Shown here piece after piece: positions 16,407 through 26,292 of a stretch of DNA of 64,000 bases (position 1 is the stretch's first letter; each line of letters begins with the position of its first letter). The position numbers and the translations under genes are program-made. The stretch spans positions 4,154,001 to 4,218,000 of the forward strand of contig NZ_CP042425.1 in the NCBI RefSeq assembly GCF_008254045.1. Direction: 5' to 3'. The stretch is from Limnoglobus roseus. GTDB lineage: Bacteria; Planctomycetota; Planctomycetia; Gemmatales; Gemmataceae. The notes below the pieces were generated by a model. That model did no database searches and was not told the origin of the DNA. It worked only from the letters and a program-made list of their open reading frames with translations.

Positions 16407-19400
16407 TCAGGGCGTGAACACGAACTCGGGTGCGTTCACCATCGCCCACAACACGTCTTCGAAGCGTTTCCGCCACGCGGCGCCAAGGCGGGCGGTCGGC
16501 GGATCGCCGGCGCGGGCGTCGGCTTCCTGTTGCTGGCGAACGAGCGTTGCTTGAGGGTCGAGGTGGTTCGACCACGTCACGTAAGGGATCGGCCGCCGCG
16601 TGGGCGGTGATTGTGGCGGCACGTCGCGAACGCGGTTGGCGAAGCCCGTAGCAAGGTACTCACGGTAAGCATTCTTCTCCTCCGGGGTCGGCGGGCGGGT
16701 GAGGATGCGAAGCGTCAACGTCTCGACGATCTGCTCGGGCGAGTCGGCGGTGAGGGCCAGTGGCGTCAGGCCGTGGTCGTCGCTGAGGCGGGTGAGCCAG
16801 CCGCCGACGACGCCGTTTTGCAGGATCGCCGGTTGCAGCACGTTGGGCGATTGGTCGCGGTCGGTGAGCGGGTCTTGCCGGGTGCCGCGCCAGCCGAAGG
16901 CGGTGAGCACGTCCGACACGGCTTGAATGCGGGGCAGGGCGAGGCTTGGGCGGTCGCGCTCGTTGGACGTCGAAGTCAGCATCCACGACCGCCGCGGGAC
17001 GCCCAACGAGATCGACGAGCCCAACTCGCGGGCGCCGTCGATGTCGAGGCTGACTTCTTCCAGGTTCATCGGCTTGCCGGTTGCGGCGAACAGCGAATCG
17101 ACCACCTGCTCGGCCGTCAAGCGGCGGCGGGCGGGGGCGGTGAACAGCACCGGCGTCGCGGCTAGCGAGGCATCGGCGGTGCGCTGGTAGGCGTGCGAGT
17201 TCAGGATCATTCGCGAGAGGTGTCGCACGTCGTAGCCGTGGCGAACGAAGTCGCGGGCGAGCCACCGCAATAACTCGGGGTGCGACGGCCGGGCGCGTTC
17301 CCAGTCGTCCACCGGCTCAACGAACCCGCGACCCATCAGGCGTTTCCAGATGCGGTTGACGACCACTTGCGCGAACCGCTCGTTCTGTGGGGCAGTCAGC
17401 AGTGCGGCCAGACGGTCGCGGCTGTCGGTCGCGTCCTCGGCGAGCTCGCGGCCCGCCGCTTCCGGCACGAATCGCGCGAACGGCCACGCGGGCGGCAGGT
17501 CGGTGCCGGGCTTCAGCGTGATGCTGATGAGCGGCTTCCGCCCGCCCGGCGCGTGGACCTTGTCCACCGGCACGGTGCTGCTGACCGGCAGCTTGATCGT
17601 CTTGCCGGCGAGCATCGCGGCTAGCCCGAACAGGTCGGCTTGCGTCGAGCGATGGCCGGGGGCGTCGTGGCAGCGGGCGCACTTCATCTCCACGCCGAGG
17701 AAGGCGGTGCTGATGATCGTGCCCTTCGCGGCCATCGGGACGTCGTTCTGCGACGCGACGCCGAAGCCGGCCGGCCCGCCGAAGCGGGAACTGCCTTTCA
17801 TGCGGACCAATTCCGTCACGAACAAGTCCATCGGCTTGTTGTCGAGCAACGACTCGTAGAGCCACCAGCGGAACGGGCCGGTGTTGTTCAGCGTCGGGTT
17901 CAGTATGTTCGGATTCTCGGCCAGCACGTCGAGCCAGTAGCCCATGCCGTGGTCGGCCGCCCGCGGGTCGGCGAGCAGTTTGTCGACGAGCTTCGCCCGC
18001 TTGTCCGGTGCGGGGTCTTTCTCGAACGCGCGAATTTCCTCCAGCGACGGCACAACGCCGACGGCGTCGAGGAAGACGCGGCGGAGGAACACCAGGTCGG
18101 GTGTCAACGCGGTGACAGTCGTGTGGTCTACCCGCAACTCGGGCCAATCCGCCCCCTCGCGAATCCAGGTTTCGAGCGTGCGGACTTGTGCGGCGGTGAG
18201 TAGCTCCCCCTTCGGCGGCATGACGCTGTCCACGTCGTGCGACTGCACCCTTTGCAGAACCGCGCTCGCCTTCGGGTCGCCCGGCGTGATCGCGGGGCCA
18301 TCGTTCTTCCCGCCCGCAACGGCGGCCGCGCGGGTGTCGAGCCGCAACCCGCCCTTCGTCTTCTCGCCGTTGTGACAACTGGCGCATTTCGCTTCGAGGA
18401 TCGGTTGAACCTGCTCGAAGAAATCGACCGTGCCCTTCTTCGCGGTGGCGGTTTGCCGGGCCGCGGCAATCTTCGTGGCGAGGAAGTGGTCAACGGCGTT
18501 GTTCGCCGGGTAGCCCGCCGGCAGCGACGGCACGGGTACGTCGTCGGTACCCGCGAGCCAGTCGCGGGCCGCGTCGCGGCGCTTCTGCCAGTAGGCGGTG
18601 TGTTCCTGCCGCTTGGCAGCACGGGCGGCGGCGTTCAACTTCGCCAGGCGGTCGCTCCGCTCCGCGTGGTAGGCCGCCCAACCGTCGTCCGTGTACGGCA
18701 CGACGCGAGACGTGGGCGAGAGCAACCGCCACCCGGTCTCGCCTTGCGGCGAGATGGCCACGACGGTTTCGCCGAGTTCGGGCCGTCGGGGACTCTTCCC
18801 GAGGTAACTGCCGACGACCGTTTCGAGGATCACGAACCGATCACCGCCGGGGGAGTTGAACTCGGCCCACGCCTCGCGATTGCCCGGCGGGGCGAAGCGG
18901 AAATCGGGGCCGAGGTTCAAGTAACTGTCGGCCTTTCGCACTAAACCGTGCCCGCTGCCGTCGCCGGTTTGGAACGGCGTCGTCAGCACAAGGTTGCCGT
19001 CGATGTACAGACGCGCCGCCCCCCGACCGCGGAGGAGCAACCGATGTTTCCCTGCGGGCATCGGCACGACGGCGGCCGACCGCAGCAGAAAGGGGAACGC
19101 CCGGTCGTCGCGCACACCGGTATCGACGTACTTCTGGGGCACCTCGAAGAACCCGAAGGCGTCTTCACGGTACGTCTCACTCGCGGCCGGCGGAAGATCG
19201 GGCCAGGCGTTGCGCGACGGTAACCCGGTCTCGCAGAGTTGCACGAGCACCTGCCCGCGGGGAACGTCGGCCCGGTTCAACACCGGCGGTGGCGGCACGA
19301 ACTGATAGCGGTTTTGCAACGTCGCGTCCGGCACGGCGGTCCGCCAGAGGGTGAGATCGTCGATCCGCCCGCGGAAGGAATTGGCCGCCCCGCCGCCGTT

Positions 19401-20084
19401 GCCCGTGCCGATGGTCAGGTCGTCGGCGTCGCTGACCGGCGCGCGGTCGGTCGCGCCGCCCATGTCCCAAGTGCCCGGCACGATTTCGCCGTCGATGAAC
19501 CCGCGAATGCTTTTCGGCTCGCCGAAGGTGTAACGGACGGCGACGTGGTGCCAGCCCGCCGTGGCGAACCCGCGGTCCGTCGTCCAGCGGTGCCAGTCAC
19601 CCGGCGATGCCTTCGTGCCGACGCTGGCGAACAAGAAGCTGACCCGGGCCTCGCCCTTCTCGCCCTTCAACCGCAGGGCGTAGTTTTGGTTCTTCTCGGG
19701 GAAGCCCTTCTTGCCGTTCCGCCCCTTGCCGACGAGGTACGCATAGTTGCCGTCCTTCAACTCGCCGACTTGCACCCAAGCTTCCAGCGTGATCGTGTCC
19801 TTCAAGCCGAACCGCAGTTGGGCGTCGGGCCGGTCGGCCTCGCGCACCGTCAGGCTCGGATGAGTCGCAGAAAAGACGGCAGCCCGATTTGTCGCCGCGA
19901 ACGCCGGGTAGGTTGACGGTCGCGGCCCGTCGTCGAGCGGCGTGCCCTTCGCCACGCCCCACTCGGCGGCCCCGTCGAAGTGCCACGCGGCGACCGGCCC
20001 GTCGGGGGAGTCGGAATCGTTTTGGGCCAGGATCGACGGCGTGGATGCGAGCAGAAGCGCCATCGCGAAGAAGCGGGAGAGCAT
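16407..20084 (-). CDS. planctomycete cytochrome / DUF1549 / DUF1553 protein with LamG-like domain
   Basis: 1225 residues with a signal peptide (MALLLASTPSILAQ). Order of domains: a LamG/concanavalin-like jelly roll at about 30-270 (PVAAWHFDGAAEWG, ITLEAWVQVG, GWHHVAVRYTF, FIDGEI); a PA14-like segment around 330-440 (GRGAARLYIDGNLV); a PSCyt1 haem domain with CASCH near 565 and MPPKG; DUF1549 at about 660-860, carrying a second haem motif CARCH near 800; and DUF1553 to the C-terminus (NRIWKRLMGRGFVEPVDD, RMILNSHAYQR). Such proteins are a planctomycete hallmark, exported and paired with DUF1501. They are thought to bind and oxidatively attack polymers, without direct proof that I know of. Confidence 0.93.
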   Translation of the reverse strand: MLSRFFAMALLLASTPSILAQNDSDSPDGPVAAWHFDGAAEWGVAKGTPLDDGPRPSTYPAFAATNRAAVFSATHPSLTVREADRPDAQLRFGLKDTITLEAWVQVGELKDGNYAYLVGKGRNGKKGFPEKNQNYALRLKGEKGEARVSFLFASVGTKASPGDWHRWTTDRGFATAGWHHVAVRYTFGEPKSIRGFIDGEIVPGTWDMGGATDRAPVSDADDLTIGTGNGGGAANSFRGRIDDLTLWRTAVPDATLQNRYQFVPPPPVLNRADVPRGQVLVQLCETGLPSRNAWPDLPPAASETYREDAFGFFEVPQKYVDTGVRDDRAFPFLLRSAAVVPMPAGKHRLLLRGRGAARLYIDGNLVLTTPFQTGDGSGHGLVRKADSYLNLGPDFRFAPPGNREAWAEFNSPGGDRFVILETVVGSYLGKSPRRPELGETVVAISPQGETGWRLLSPTSRVVPYTDDGWAAYHAERSDRLAKLNAAARAAKRQEHTAYWQKRRDAARDWLAGTDDVPVPSLPAGYPANNAVDHFLATKIAAARQTATAKKGTVDFFEQVQPILEAKCASCHNGEKTKGGLRLDTRAAAVAGGKNDGPAITPGDPKASAVLQRVQSHDVDSVMPPKGELLTAAQVRTLETWIREGADWPELRVDHTTVTALTPDLVFLRRVFLDAVGVVPSLEEIRAFEKDPAPDKRAKLVDKLLADPRAADHGMGYWLDVLAENPNILNPTLNNTGPFRWWLYESLLDNKPMDLFVTELVRMKGSSRFGGPAGFGVASQNDVPMAAKGTIISTAFLGVEMKCARCHDAPGHRSTQADLFGLAAMLAGKTIKLPVSSTVPVDKVHAPGGRKPLISITLKPGTDLPPAWPFARFVPEAAGRELAEDATDSRDRLAALLTAPQNERFAQVVVNRIWKRLMGRGFVEPVDDWERARPSHPELLRWLARDFVRHGYDVRHLSRMILNSHAYQRTADASLAATPVLFTAPARRRLTAEQVVDSLFAATGKPMNLEEVSLDIDGARELGSSISLGVPRRSWMLTSTSNERDRPSLALPRIQAVSDVLTAFGWRGTRQDPLTDRDQSPNVLQPAILQNGVVGGWLTRLSDDHGLTPLALTADSPEQIVETLTLRILTRPPTPEEKNAYREYLATGFANRVRDVPPQSPPTRRPIPYVTWSNHLDPQATLVRQQQEADARAGDPPTARLGAAWRKRFEDVLWAMVNAPEFVFTP

Positions 20085-20308
20085 CGCGAGTCCCGGTAGG
20101 GGTCAACGGAGTGAGTTGAAGTGTACCGCAAATGCCGCGGTCGAGCAACGATCGATTCGGGTACCCACCGGATCGCGGCCGGAAACCTTATCCCATTTTG
20201 TGTCCGGGGCCGGCAGAGGGTAATATCGCGGCGTCGGAAAACGGGGGTGACGAGGGCGGGGCGTCCCGTATAGATGCTGGGTTCGGTGTTACTCAGGAGG
20301 TTGGGTTC

Positions 20309-21481
20309 ATGCCCCGGTTCCGCTCGCTCGCGTACTTGCTCGGCGGCCTACTGCTCGTCGGGTGGATGCTCGCCGATCTCGCACGGGCCGACGGTGGTGC
20401 GGCCGACGCCCCGCACGCGGCACCGCAGGGCGCGACGGTCACAATCGAGGACACGGCCGGCCGGCCGCAAAAGGGTACGGTCCCTCCGACGCTGGCGATC
20501 ACCACCGAGTTCGGCCACCTCGACCTGGCGCTCGACAAGGTGAAGACGATCGACTTCCTGACGGAAGACGGCCGCACGCGGGTCATCGTCGAACTGTTGA
20601 GCCAGCACCACCTCTACGGCGACGTGGTGGCGAGGGAGTTGGCACTGACGAAGCCCGATGGCACGACCGAATCCATCAAGGTCGCCGACCTTCGCGAGTT
20701 GAAAGTGGTTCGCCCGTCGATGAACCTCTCGCTGACGGGGGCGCTCATCGGCCTCGTGACGTTGGCGGTCATGGAGATCGTCCTCGGCGTGGACAACATT
20801 ATCTTCCTCGCCATCATCGTCGGCCGGTTGCCGAAGGAACAGCAACCGCGGGCGCGGAAACTCGGCCTGTTCGCGGCCCTCGGCACCCGCATCCTGCTGC
20901 TCTTTTCGCTGTCGTGGCTGCTCGGCCTGACGAAACCCGTCTTCACGCTGCCAATCACCGGCGTAACGCCGGACGCCCGCGACATCTCGTGGCGGGACAT
21001 GATCCTGCTGGCCGGCGGTGCATTCCTGATCGTGAAGAGCGTGATGGAGATGCACCACAAGCTGACCGAGTCCCGTGCCCACGCGAGCGGGGAGCCGGCG
21101 AAGCCGGCCGCCGCGCCGAGCTTTGCGAAGATCATCGTGCAGATCGCGATCATCGATATCGTCTTTTCGCTCGACTCGGTCATCACGGCCGTCGGCATGG
21201 TGGACACCCTGTGGGTGATGATCACCGCCATGGTCCTGGCGATGCTCGTGATGCTCTGGTTCTCCGGCCCGCTGTCGAACTTCGTGGACAAGTACCCGAC
21301 GGTGAAGGTGCTCGCCCTCAGCTTCCTCATCCTCATCGGCGTGCTGCTCGTCGCCGAGGGCATGGGCCAGCACATCGACAAGGCCTACGTCTACTTCGCC
21401 ATGGCCTTCGGCGTCGGCGTGGAACTCGTCAACATCATGCTCCGGCCGAAGGGCCTGACGAATTACATCGTCGGGAGGTAA
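20309..21481 (+). CDS. TerC-family integral membrane protein with extracytoplasmic N-terminal domain
   Basis: 390 residues; AGGAGG lies eight bases before the ATG at 20309. Residues 1-26 are a signal or first membrane segment, followed by a soluble domain of about 110 residues rich in beta structure (TVTIEDTAGRPQKGTV, AITTEFGHLDLALDKV). The TerC core starts near 143: MEIVLGVDNIIFLAIIVGRLP carries the conserved acidic motif, the second acidic motif is IVFSLDSVITAVGM, and several membrane helices run to FGVGVELVNIML. TerC proteins are linked to tellurite resistance and to metal (Mn) export during protein export. The N-terminal domain is not part of ordinary TerC proteins. Confidence 0.88.
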   Translation: MPRFRSLAYLLGGLLLVGWMLADLARADGGAADAPHAAPQGATVTIEDTAGRPQKGTVPPTLAITTEFGHLDLALDKVKTIDFLTEDGRTRVIVELLSQHHLYGDVVARELALTKPDGTTESIKVADLRELKVVRPSMNLSLTGALIGLVTLAVMEIVLGVDNIIFLAIIVGRLPKEQQPRARKLGLFAALGTRILLLFSLSWLLGLTKPVFTLPITGVTPDARDISWRDMILLAGGAFLIVKSVMEMHHKLTESRAHASGEPAKPAAAPSFAKIIVQIAIIDIVFSLDSVITAVGMVDTLWVMITAMVLAMLVMLWFSGPLSNFVDKYPTVKVLALSFLILIGVLLVAEGMGQHIDKAYVYFAMAFGVGVELVNIMLRPKGLTNYIVGR

Positions 21482-21559
21482 AGCCGACTCACTTCGGCTT
21501 GCCCCGCTTCCCCATTCGGGGTATTGCTGACGCTCGTTTCCGATGACGGTGGAGCGTCT

Positions 21560-22489
21560 ATGCCCCTGCCCGTGGCGATCCGGCTGGAGAACGTCTGCGC
21601 GAAGTACGCGGCCGTCCGGGCCGTAGAGGGCGTCTCACTGTCCGTCCACCGTGGCGAAATCGTCGGCCTGATCGGGCCGAACGGCTCGGGCAAGAGCACC
21701 ACACTTCGCCTCGCGGCCGGCCTGCTCGATCCCGTTGCCGGCACTGTCGAAGTCGATGGGCTCGCGCGCGAATCCGACCCGTTGCGGTACGCCCGCCGCG
21801 TCGGGTACGTGCCGCAGGACGCCGACTTGTACGACGAACTGACGGCCGAGCAGAACCTCGAATTCTTCGCCCGTCTCTACGGTCTCCGCGGGTTCGAACT
21901 GGACGCCGGCGTTTACCGCGGCCTCGCGCGGGCGAAACTGGTCGACCGGGCGAACGACCGGGTCCGCACCTTTTCCGGCGGCATGAGACAGCGATTGAGC
22001 ATTGCCGTGGCGCTGCTACACGACCCGGCGGTGCTGCTCCTCGACGAGCCGACGGCCGCGCTCGACCCGGCGAGCCGTGACGCCCTTTTTGCCGACCTGC
22101 ACAAGCTGCGGGACGAGGGGCACGCGATCCTGCTGACGACGCACCACCTCGATGAAGCCGAGAGCGGGTGCGACCGCATTGCCCTGCTGGAACGCGGTCG
22201 GCTCGTTGCGGAGGGGTCGCCGGGGGAATTGATGCGGACGAAGTCGAGCGGGCGGCCGGTGCTGTTCGGCCACCTGAGCGAGCCTTTGGCGAAGTTCGTC
22301 GAGCGGCGCGCCCGCCTGCGGCTCGGCCCCGGCGTGGAACTCGAAATCACCGGCCGCCGGGTGCGGCTCTCCGCGTGGGGCAGCGACGACCTCGGCCGGG
22401 CGTTGGCCGTCCTGCTCAGTGAGGGTGCGAAGCTCGACGCCTTCCGCACGCCCGCGGGCCGACTGGAGACGAACGCCAAGGCGGCGTAA
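21560..22489 (+). CDS. ABC transporter ATP-binding protein (drug/export type)
   Basis: 309 residues from ATG at 21560 (an upstream in-frame start at 21524 lacks support). Walker A GPNGSGKST near 44, Q-loop VPQD, signature FSGGMRQRLS, Walker B VLLLDEPTAALDP, and the H-loop TTHHLDEAE. A C-terminal tail of about 80 residues (EPLAKFVERRARLRLGP) is typical of CcmA/DRA-type exporters. The permease gene starts four bases after this stop, so the two products form an ABC-2 exporter. The substrate is unknown; antibiotics, lipids or polysaccharides are options. Confidence 0.93.
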   Translation: MPLPVAIRLENVCAKYAAVRAVEGVSLSVHRGEIVGLIGPNGSGKSTTLRLAAGLLDPVAGTVEVDGLARESDPLRYARRVGYVPQDADLYDELTAEQNLEFFARLYGLRGFELDAGVYRGLARAKLVDRANDRVRTFSGGMRQRLSIAVALLHDPAVLLLDEPTAALDPASRDALFADLHKLRDEGHAILLTTHHLDEAESGCDRIALLERGRLVAEGSPGELMRTKSSGRPVLFGHLSEPLAKFVERRARLRLGPGVELEITGRRVRLSAWGSDDLGRALAVLLSEGAKLDAFRTPAGRLETNAKAA

Positions 22490-22493
22490 AGTC

Positions 22494-23648
22494 ATGGCGA
22501 AGCTCTCCCTCATCCTGACGCTCGCGGGCAAAGACTGGCGGCTCTTTTGGGCCGACCGGCGGGCGGCCGTACTGTCGTTCGTGGTGCCGATCCTGCTCGC
22601 GTCGGCCTTCGGCCTGATCTTCGACCGCCCCTCCCACGCAGACTCCCAAGTGAAGTTACCGCTCCTGATCGTGGTGGAGGGCGATTCGCCGTTCGTGCGG
22701 CAGGTCGTTGCCGACCTGGAAGGGTGTTCGCGGATCGAAACGCAAGTCGTTTCACGCGAGGAGGCCGACCGCCGACTGGAGGATCGTCGGCCCGGCGTGG
22801 CGGTCGTCATCCCGGCCGGCTTCGAACAGTTCGCGGAGCGGCCGACACTCGAAATCCGCCACCACCCGCTGTGTGCGATGGAAGCGCAATGGGCCGAGGG
22901 CGTCGTGACCGAGGTCGTGATGAAGCGGTACGCGGCCGACCGACTCGGGCCGCTCGTCGGCACGCTCGCGCTCCAGCCGCCGTTCGAAACGCACGCGGTC
23001 GCGGTCGGCGGGCCGGAGACGCGGTTCAACTCCTACTCCCACAGCTTCTGCGGCATGACGATCCAGTACCTGCTCTTCTGGGGCATGGAGAGTGGTCTGT
23101 TGTTGTTGCGGGAACGCCGCCGCGGCGTCTGGCAGCGCCTCCGCGCGGGACCGGTGCCGTTCTCGACGGTGCTCATCGGCAAGGCGTTCGCGACGGCGGG
23201 CATTGCCCTGCTGCAAGCGCTCACGACCTTCGCGTTCGGCTACCTCGCCTTCGGCGTCACGGTCGGCCCGTCGGTCGTCGGCTTCCTCGTGATGGCGTTC
23301 GTCGTCTGCCTGTTCGCCGCGGCCATCGGGCTGCTGGTCGCCGCCGTCGGCGGCACCGAGTCGCGGGCCAGAAGTGTCAGCGTCCTCGCCATTCTCGGCT
23401 TATCGATGCTCGGCGGGCTGTGGCTGCCGACGTTTCTGCTCCCCGGTTGGCTTCGTGACGTGTCGCTGTCGCTGCCGACGACGTGGGCCATGCGCGGCCT
23501 CGAAGGGGCGACGTGGCAGGGCCGCGACTTCCTCGGCACGCTGCCGAGCGTGGCCGCGGTCCTCGGCTTTACGGCGCTGTTCCTGACAGTGGCATGGTGG
23601 AAGCTCGCCGCCGCGGAGAAGCGGGAACACCGCGGTCTAACGATTTGA
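22494..23648 (+). CDS. ABC-2 type transporter permease
   Basis: 384 residues. One N-terminal membrane helix (AAVLSFVVPILLASAFGLIF), a large extracytoplasmic loop of about 170 residues (the ABC2_membrane_3 layout), then five or so helices: TIQYLLFWGMESGLLLL, ALLQALTTFAFGYLAFGVTVG, VGFLVMAFVVCLFAAAIGLLVAAVGG, VLAILGLSMLGGLWLPTFLLPGW and VAAVLGFTALFLTVAWWKL. The motif RERRRGVWQRLRAGPV between helices is the family's coupling region. It pairs with the ATPase just upstream. The last 12 bases overlap the convergent holA-like gene. Confidence 0.92.
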   Translation: MAKLSLILTLAGKDWRLFWADRRAAVLSFVVPILLASAFGLIFDRPSHADSQVKLPLLIVVEGDSPFVRQVVADLEGCSRIETQVVSREEADRRLEDRRPGVAVVIPAGFEQFAERPTLEIRHHPLCAMEAQWAEGVVTEVVMKRYAADRLGPLVGTLALQPPFETHAVAVGGPETRFNSYSHSFCGMTIQYLLFWGMESGLLLLRERRRGVWQRLRAGPVPFSTVLIGKAFATAGIALLQALTTFAFGYLAFGVTVGPSVVGFLVMAFVVCLFAAAIGLLVAAVGGTESRARSVSVLAILGLSMLGGLWLPTFLLPGWLRDVSLSLPTTWAMRGLEGATWQGRDFLGTLPSVAAVLGFTALFLTVAWWKLAAAEKREHRGLTI

Positions 23649-24659
23649 CGGTTCATCCCGCGGCCGGGCCAGCCGCACGACCAATCGTTCGACTTGCAAG
23701 CGGTTCGGCAGTTGGCTGCCGCCCTTGAGGCCGAGGTTGATTTCGACGAGCCAATCGGTCAGCTTGTCCAGCCGTCGACGGCCGAGGTGCCGGAGTTGCT
23801 TCTCGAACTTCTGCCGGGCTTCCGGCCACTTCGGCACGTTTGCCCCGTCCATCGCCACGCCCATCGACAGCCCTTCCTTCGTCTGCCGGCCCACCGAGGC
23901 GAGCTTCCGCAGTTGGCCGGTCATCGCCCCCATGACGGCGAGCGGGTCATCGCCCTCTTCGAACAACTCCGACAGAAGCTTCAACGCCACGTCTGGCTTC
24001 GCGTCGCCGACGGCGTCCAGAATGTGAAAGACGTTCGCCGCCCGACTGCGGCCGACGAGCGAATCGACCATCTCGGCCGTGATGCTCGCCTTGTCGCCGA
24101 CAGAGACACTCAGCTTTTCGAGTTCCTGCGCCAGTAAGCCCATTTGCGGGCCGACGAGTTCCACCAGGAACTCGGCCGCGTCGCCGTCCAACTTCTTCTT
24201 GAACTGCGCCTTCGCCCAGCCGACGCACCACGCCGGCAGCTTGTTGGCGTAGGGCGACTTGCACACGACCTTCGCGGCGTCGGGCAGAGCCTTCGCCAGT
24301 TTCGTCGTCTCGGGGAAACTCTTCACGTCGAGAATCAGCACGCCGATCTTGCTGGGGTTTGCGACGTACTTCTCCAGCGATTCGCGACAGTTCGAAACGA
24401 ACAGGTCGGCCGGTTCGACCACAACAACGCGAGCCGGGCCGATGAACGGCAGTGTGTCGAGTTCGTTGCGAACCGTCGAGAATTCGAGCTTGTCCCCGGC
24501 GAACGGCGACACCGCGAGGTCGTGATCGGCATCACCGAGGACTAACGACAGGATCGCCTCGCGGCAGTGCCGTTTGAGGAAGTCTTCGTCGCCGAGGAGG
24601 ACGTACACCGGCAGGCGTTTCGACTTCGCGGCCTTGTCGAGAAAGGCGAGGGCGTCCAT
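23637..24659 (-). CDS. holA: DNA polymerase III subunit delta (HolA-type)
   Basis: 340 residues, standard for the clamp-loader delta subunit. Recognisable features: PVYVLLGDEDFLKRHCREAIL at the start, the FIGPARVVVVEPADLF segment in place of the usual F..RRLV.V, and the LLAQELEKLSVSVGD motif (family NEL.KL). The helical collar domain follows with SRAANVFHILDAVGD, LFEEGDDPLAVMGAMTGQLRKL and a C-terminal LDWLVEINLGLKGG-like segment. Delta opens the beta clamp ring during loading. Four bases separate it from the upstream nnrE gene. Confidence 0.87.
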   Translation of the reverse strand: MDALAFLDKAAKSKRLPVYVLLGDEDFLKRHCREAILSLVLGDADHDLAVSPFAGDKLEFSTVRNELDTLPFIGPARVVVVEPADLFVSNCRESLEKYVANPSKIGVLILDVKSFPETTKLAKALPDAAKVVCKSPYANKLPAWCVGWAKAQFKKKLDGDAAEFLVELVGPQMGLLAQELEKLSVSVGDKASITAEMVDSLVGRSRAANVFHILDAVGDAKPDVALKLLSELFEEGDDPLAVMGAMTGQLRKLASVGRQTKEGLSMGVAMDGANVPKWPEARQKFEKQLRHLGRRRLDKLTDWLVEINLGLKGGSQLPNRLQVERLVVRLARPRDEPSNR

Positions 24660-24662
24660 GCG

Positions 24663-25307
24663 TTAGCTCCGGTAGCCGTCCACTAACTTCTTCGGCGCGC
24701 CGATGCCGATGACGTGAACTTCGCCGGTCCACTCGCGAGACGACGGGTTGCGGAAGCCGAGCTTCGCAGCGACGAACGTGGCCGTGTGGGCGGCCTTCAC
24801 GGTGGGGCCGAGTGGCTCGCCCGTGTCGCAGTCGAGGCCGGACGGGATGTCGATGGCGAGAACGGGTTGGCCACTACTCGCGATCGCGTTCACGATTTGG
24901 TCGAACGGCTTCCCCAACCCGCGGCTCAACCCGGTGCCGAAGAGCGCGTCCACGATCCAACCGCCGTGAGGTTGCCACTCCGAAATCGACTGAAGGGGCA
25001 GGCCCATCTTGGTCACGATTTCGAAGTTCGTTTCCGCGTCGGCCGGCAGGTAGCCTTCCGCCACGAACAGCGTGACCGACCACCCGTGATAGTCGAGGTG
25101 GCGGGCGATCACGAAGCCGTCACCGCCGTTGTTTCCGGGGCCGCAGAGAATGGCCGTCAGTTGCTGTGTCGGGTTCAGCCGCATCAGCAACTCGGCGCAG
25201 CCGCGGCCGGCGTTCTCCATCAGCACGATGCCGGGGACGCCGTACTCCTCGGCCGCCCGGCGGTCGAGTTCGCGAACCTGCTGACGCGATAGGTAGAAGT
25301 CACTCAT
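24663..25307 (-). CDS. nnrE: NAD(P)H-hydrate epimerase (YjeF_N domain)
   Basis: 214 residues from ATG at 25307, overlapping the upstream stop as ATGA. The YjeF N-terminal domain is complete: RELDRRAAEEYGVPGIVLMENAGRG, ILCGPGNNGGDGFVIARHL, WIVDALFGTGLSRG, VLAIDIPSGLDCDTGEPLG, and VKAAHTATFVAAKLGF. It repairs damaged NAD(P)HX by epimerising R to S forms. It lacks the C-terminal dehydratase (NnrD) half found in fused bacterial proteins, so the dehydratase must be encoded elsewhere. Operon with the sugar kinase gene. Confidence 0.92.
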   Translation of the reverse strand: MSDFYLSRQQVRELDRRAAEEYGVPGIVLMENAGRGCAELLMRLNPTQQLTAILCGPGNNGGDGFVIARHLDYHGWSVTLFVAEGYLPADAETNFEIVTKMGLPLQSISEWQPHGGWIVDALFGTGLSRGLGKPFDQIVNAIASSGQPVLAIDIPSGLDCDTGEPLGPTVKAAHTATFVAAKLGFRNPSSREWTGEVHVIGIGAPKKLVDGYRS

Positions 25308-26284
25308 CGGCGAATCCGCAAACCGTGACCCTTCAACAACTCCTCGACTTCCCCGCGGGAAATCCAGGGCAGGTCGCCGGGGATGGAGTGCTTGATCGCC
25401 CCCATCGCCGCCCCGAAGTCGAGGCCGTACTGGAAGTCGCCCGCCAGGATGCCGTCGATCAACCCGGCCGCGAGCGCGTCGCCGGCCCCGAGGCGGTCCA
25501 CGATCTCGACTTCGTAGTCGGCTGTCGTGAACAGTTTCCCGCCGGTGAAGCCGATCGCCCCGAACGTGTTTCGCCAAACCAGCGGCGTGCTACGGCGAAC
25601 GCCGGCGACCATCGTGACGCCGAAGGTGTCGATCAACCTCGCGGCCACTTCCGCGAAGTCGCGGCCGGTGATGCCGAAGAGGTGTTCCGCGTCCGGTTCG
25701 CTGGCCAGCAACAGATCGCACGACCGCAGCAGTTCGCTCATCGTCCGGCCCGCTTCTTCGCGCGTCCAGAGCTTCGAGCGATAGTTGAGGTCGATGCTGG
25801 TGCGAACGCCGGCCGCCTTCGCCGCCCGCAACGCTTCGCCTGTCACGGCGGCCGCGTTCTCGCTGAGGGCCGGCGTGATGCCGGTGACGTGGAACCACTT
25901 CGCCCCGGCAAAGGTCGTCGGCCAGTCGAAGTCGCCCGATTGCACGCGGGCGATGCTGGAATCTTTGCGGTCGTAGAGGATCGAACTCGCCCGGGGAGAT
26001 GCGCCGGATTCCAGGAAGTACAGGCCGCACCGGCCGTCGTCGGTGAATCGCACCCGCGGCTCAACGCCGGCCTCGCGCACGCGGTTGGCGACCAACTGTC
26101 CGAGTGGGTTGTCGGGCAACCGCGAGACCCACGCCGCGGACCGGCCGAGGCGGGCGAGGCCGACGGCGGTGTTCAACTCCGCGCCGCCGATTTCGACGTC
26201 GAACGTGCGCGACTGTTCGATTCGTTGGAAGTGCGGCGTGGCGAGGCGGACCATCGCTTCGCCGAAGGCGATCACGTCGGGCAT
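25304..26284 (-). CDS. PfkB-family sugar kinase, 2-dehydro-3-deoxygluconate kinase-like
   Basis: 326 residues from ATG at 26284. N-terminal MPDVIAFGEAMVRLATP with the GGAELNTAVGLARLG signature 1; the C-terminal anion-hole motif DRLGAGDALAAGLIDGIL carries the catalytic Asp near 269. The pattern GEAMVRL...GGAELN and RSKLW in the middle fit KDG kinases (KdgK) best, though fructokinase or ribokinase relatives cannot be excluded. The gene lies between the FHA gene (8 bases) and nnrE (overlap). Confidence 0.85.
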   Translation of the reverse strand: MPDVIAFGEAMVRLATPHFQRIEQSRTFDVEIGGAELNTAVGLARLGRSAAWVSRLPDNPLGQLVANRVREAGVEPRVRFTDDGRCGLYFLESGASPRASSILYDRKDSSIARVQSGDFDWPTTFAGAKWFHVTGITPALSENAAAVTGEALRAAKAAGVRTSIDLNYRSKLWTREEAGRTMSELLRSCDLLLASEPDAEHLFGITGRDFAEVAARLIDTFGVTMVAGVRRSTPLVWRNTFGAIGFTGGKLFTTADYEVEIVDRLGAGDALAAGLIDGILAGDFQYGLDFGAAMGAIKHSIPGDLPWISRGEVEELLKGHGLRIRR

Positions 26285-26292
26285 CGGTGGGT

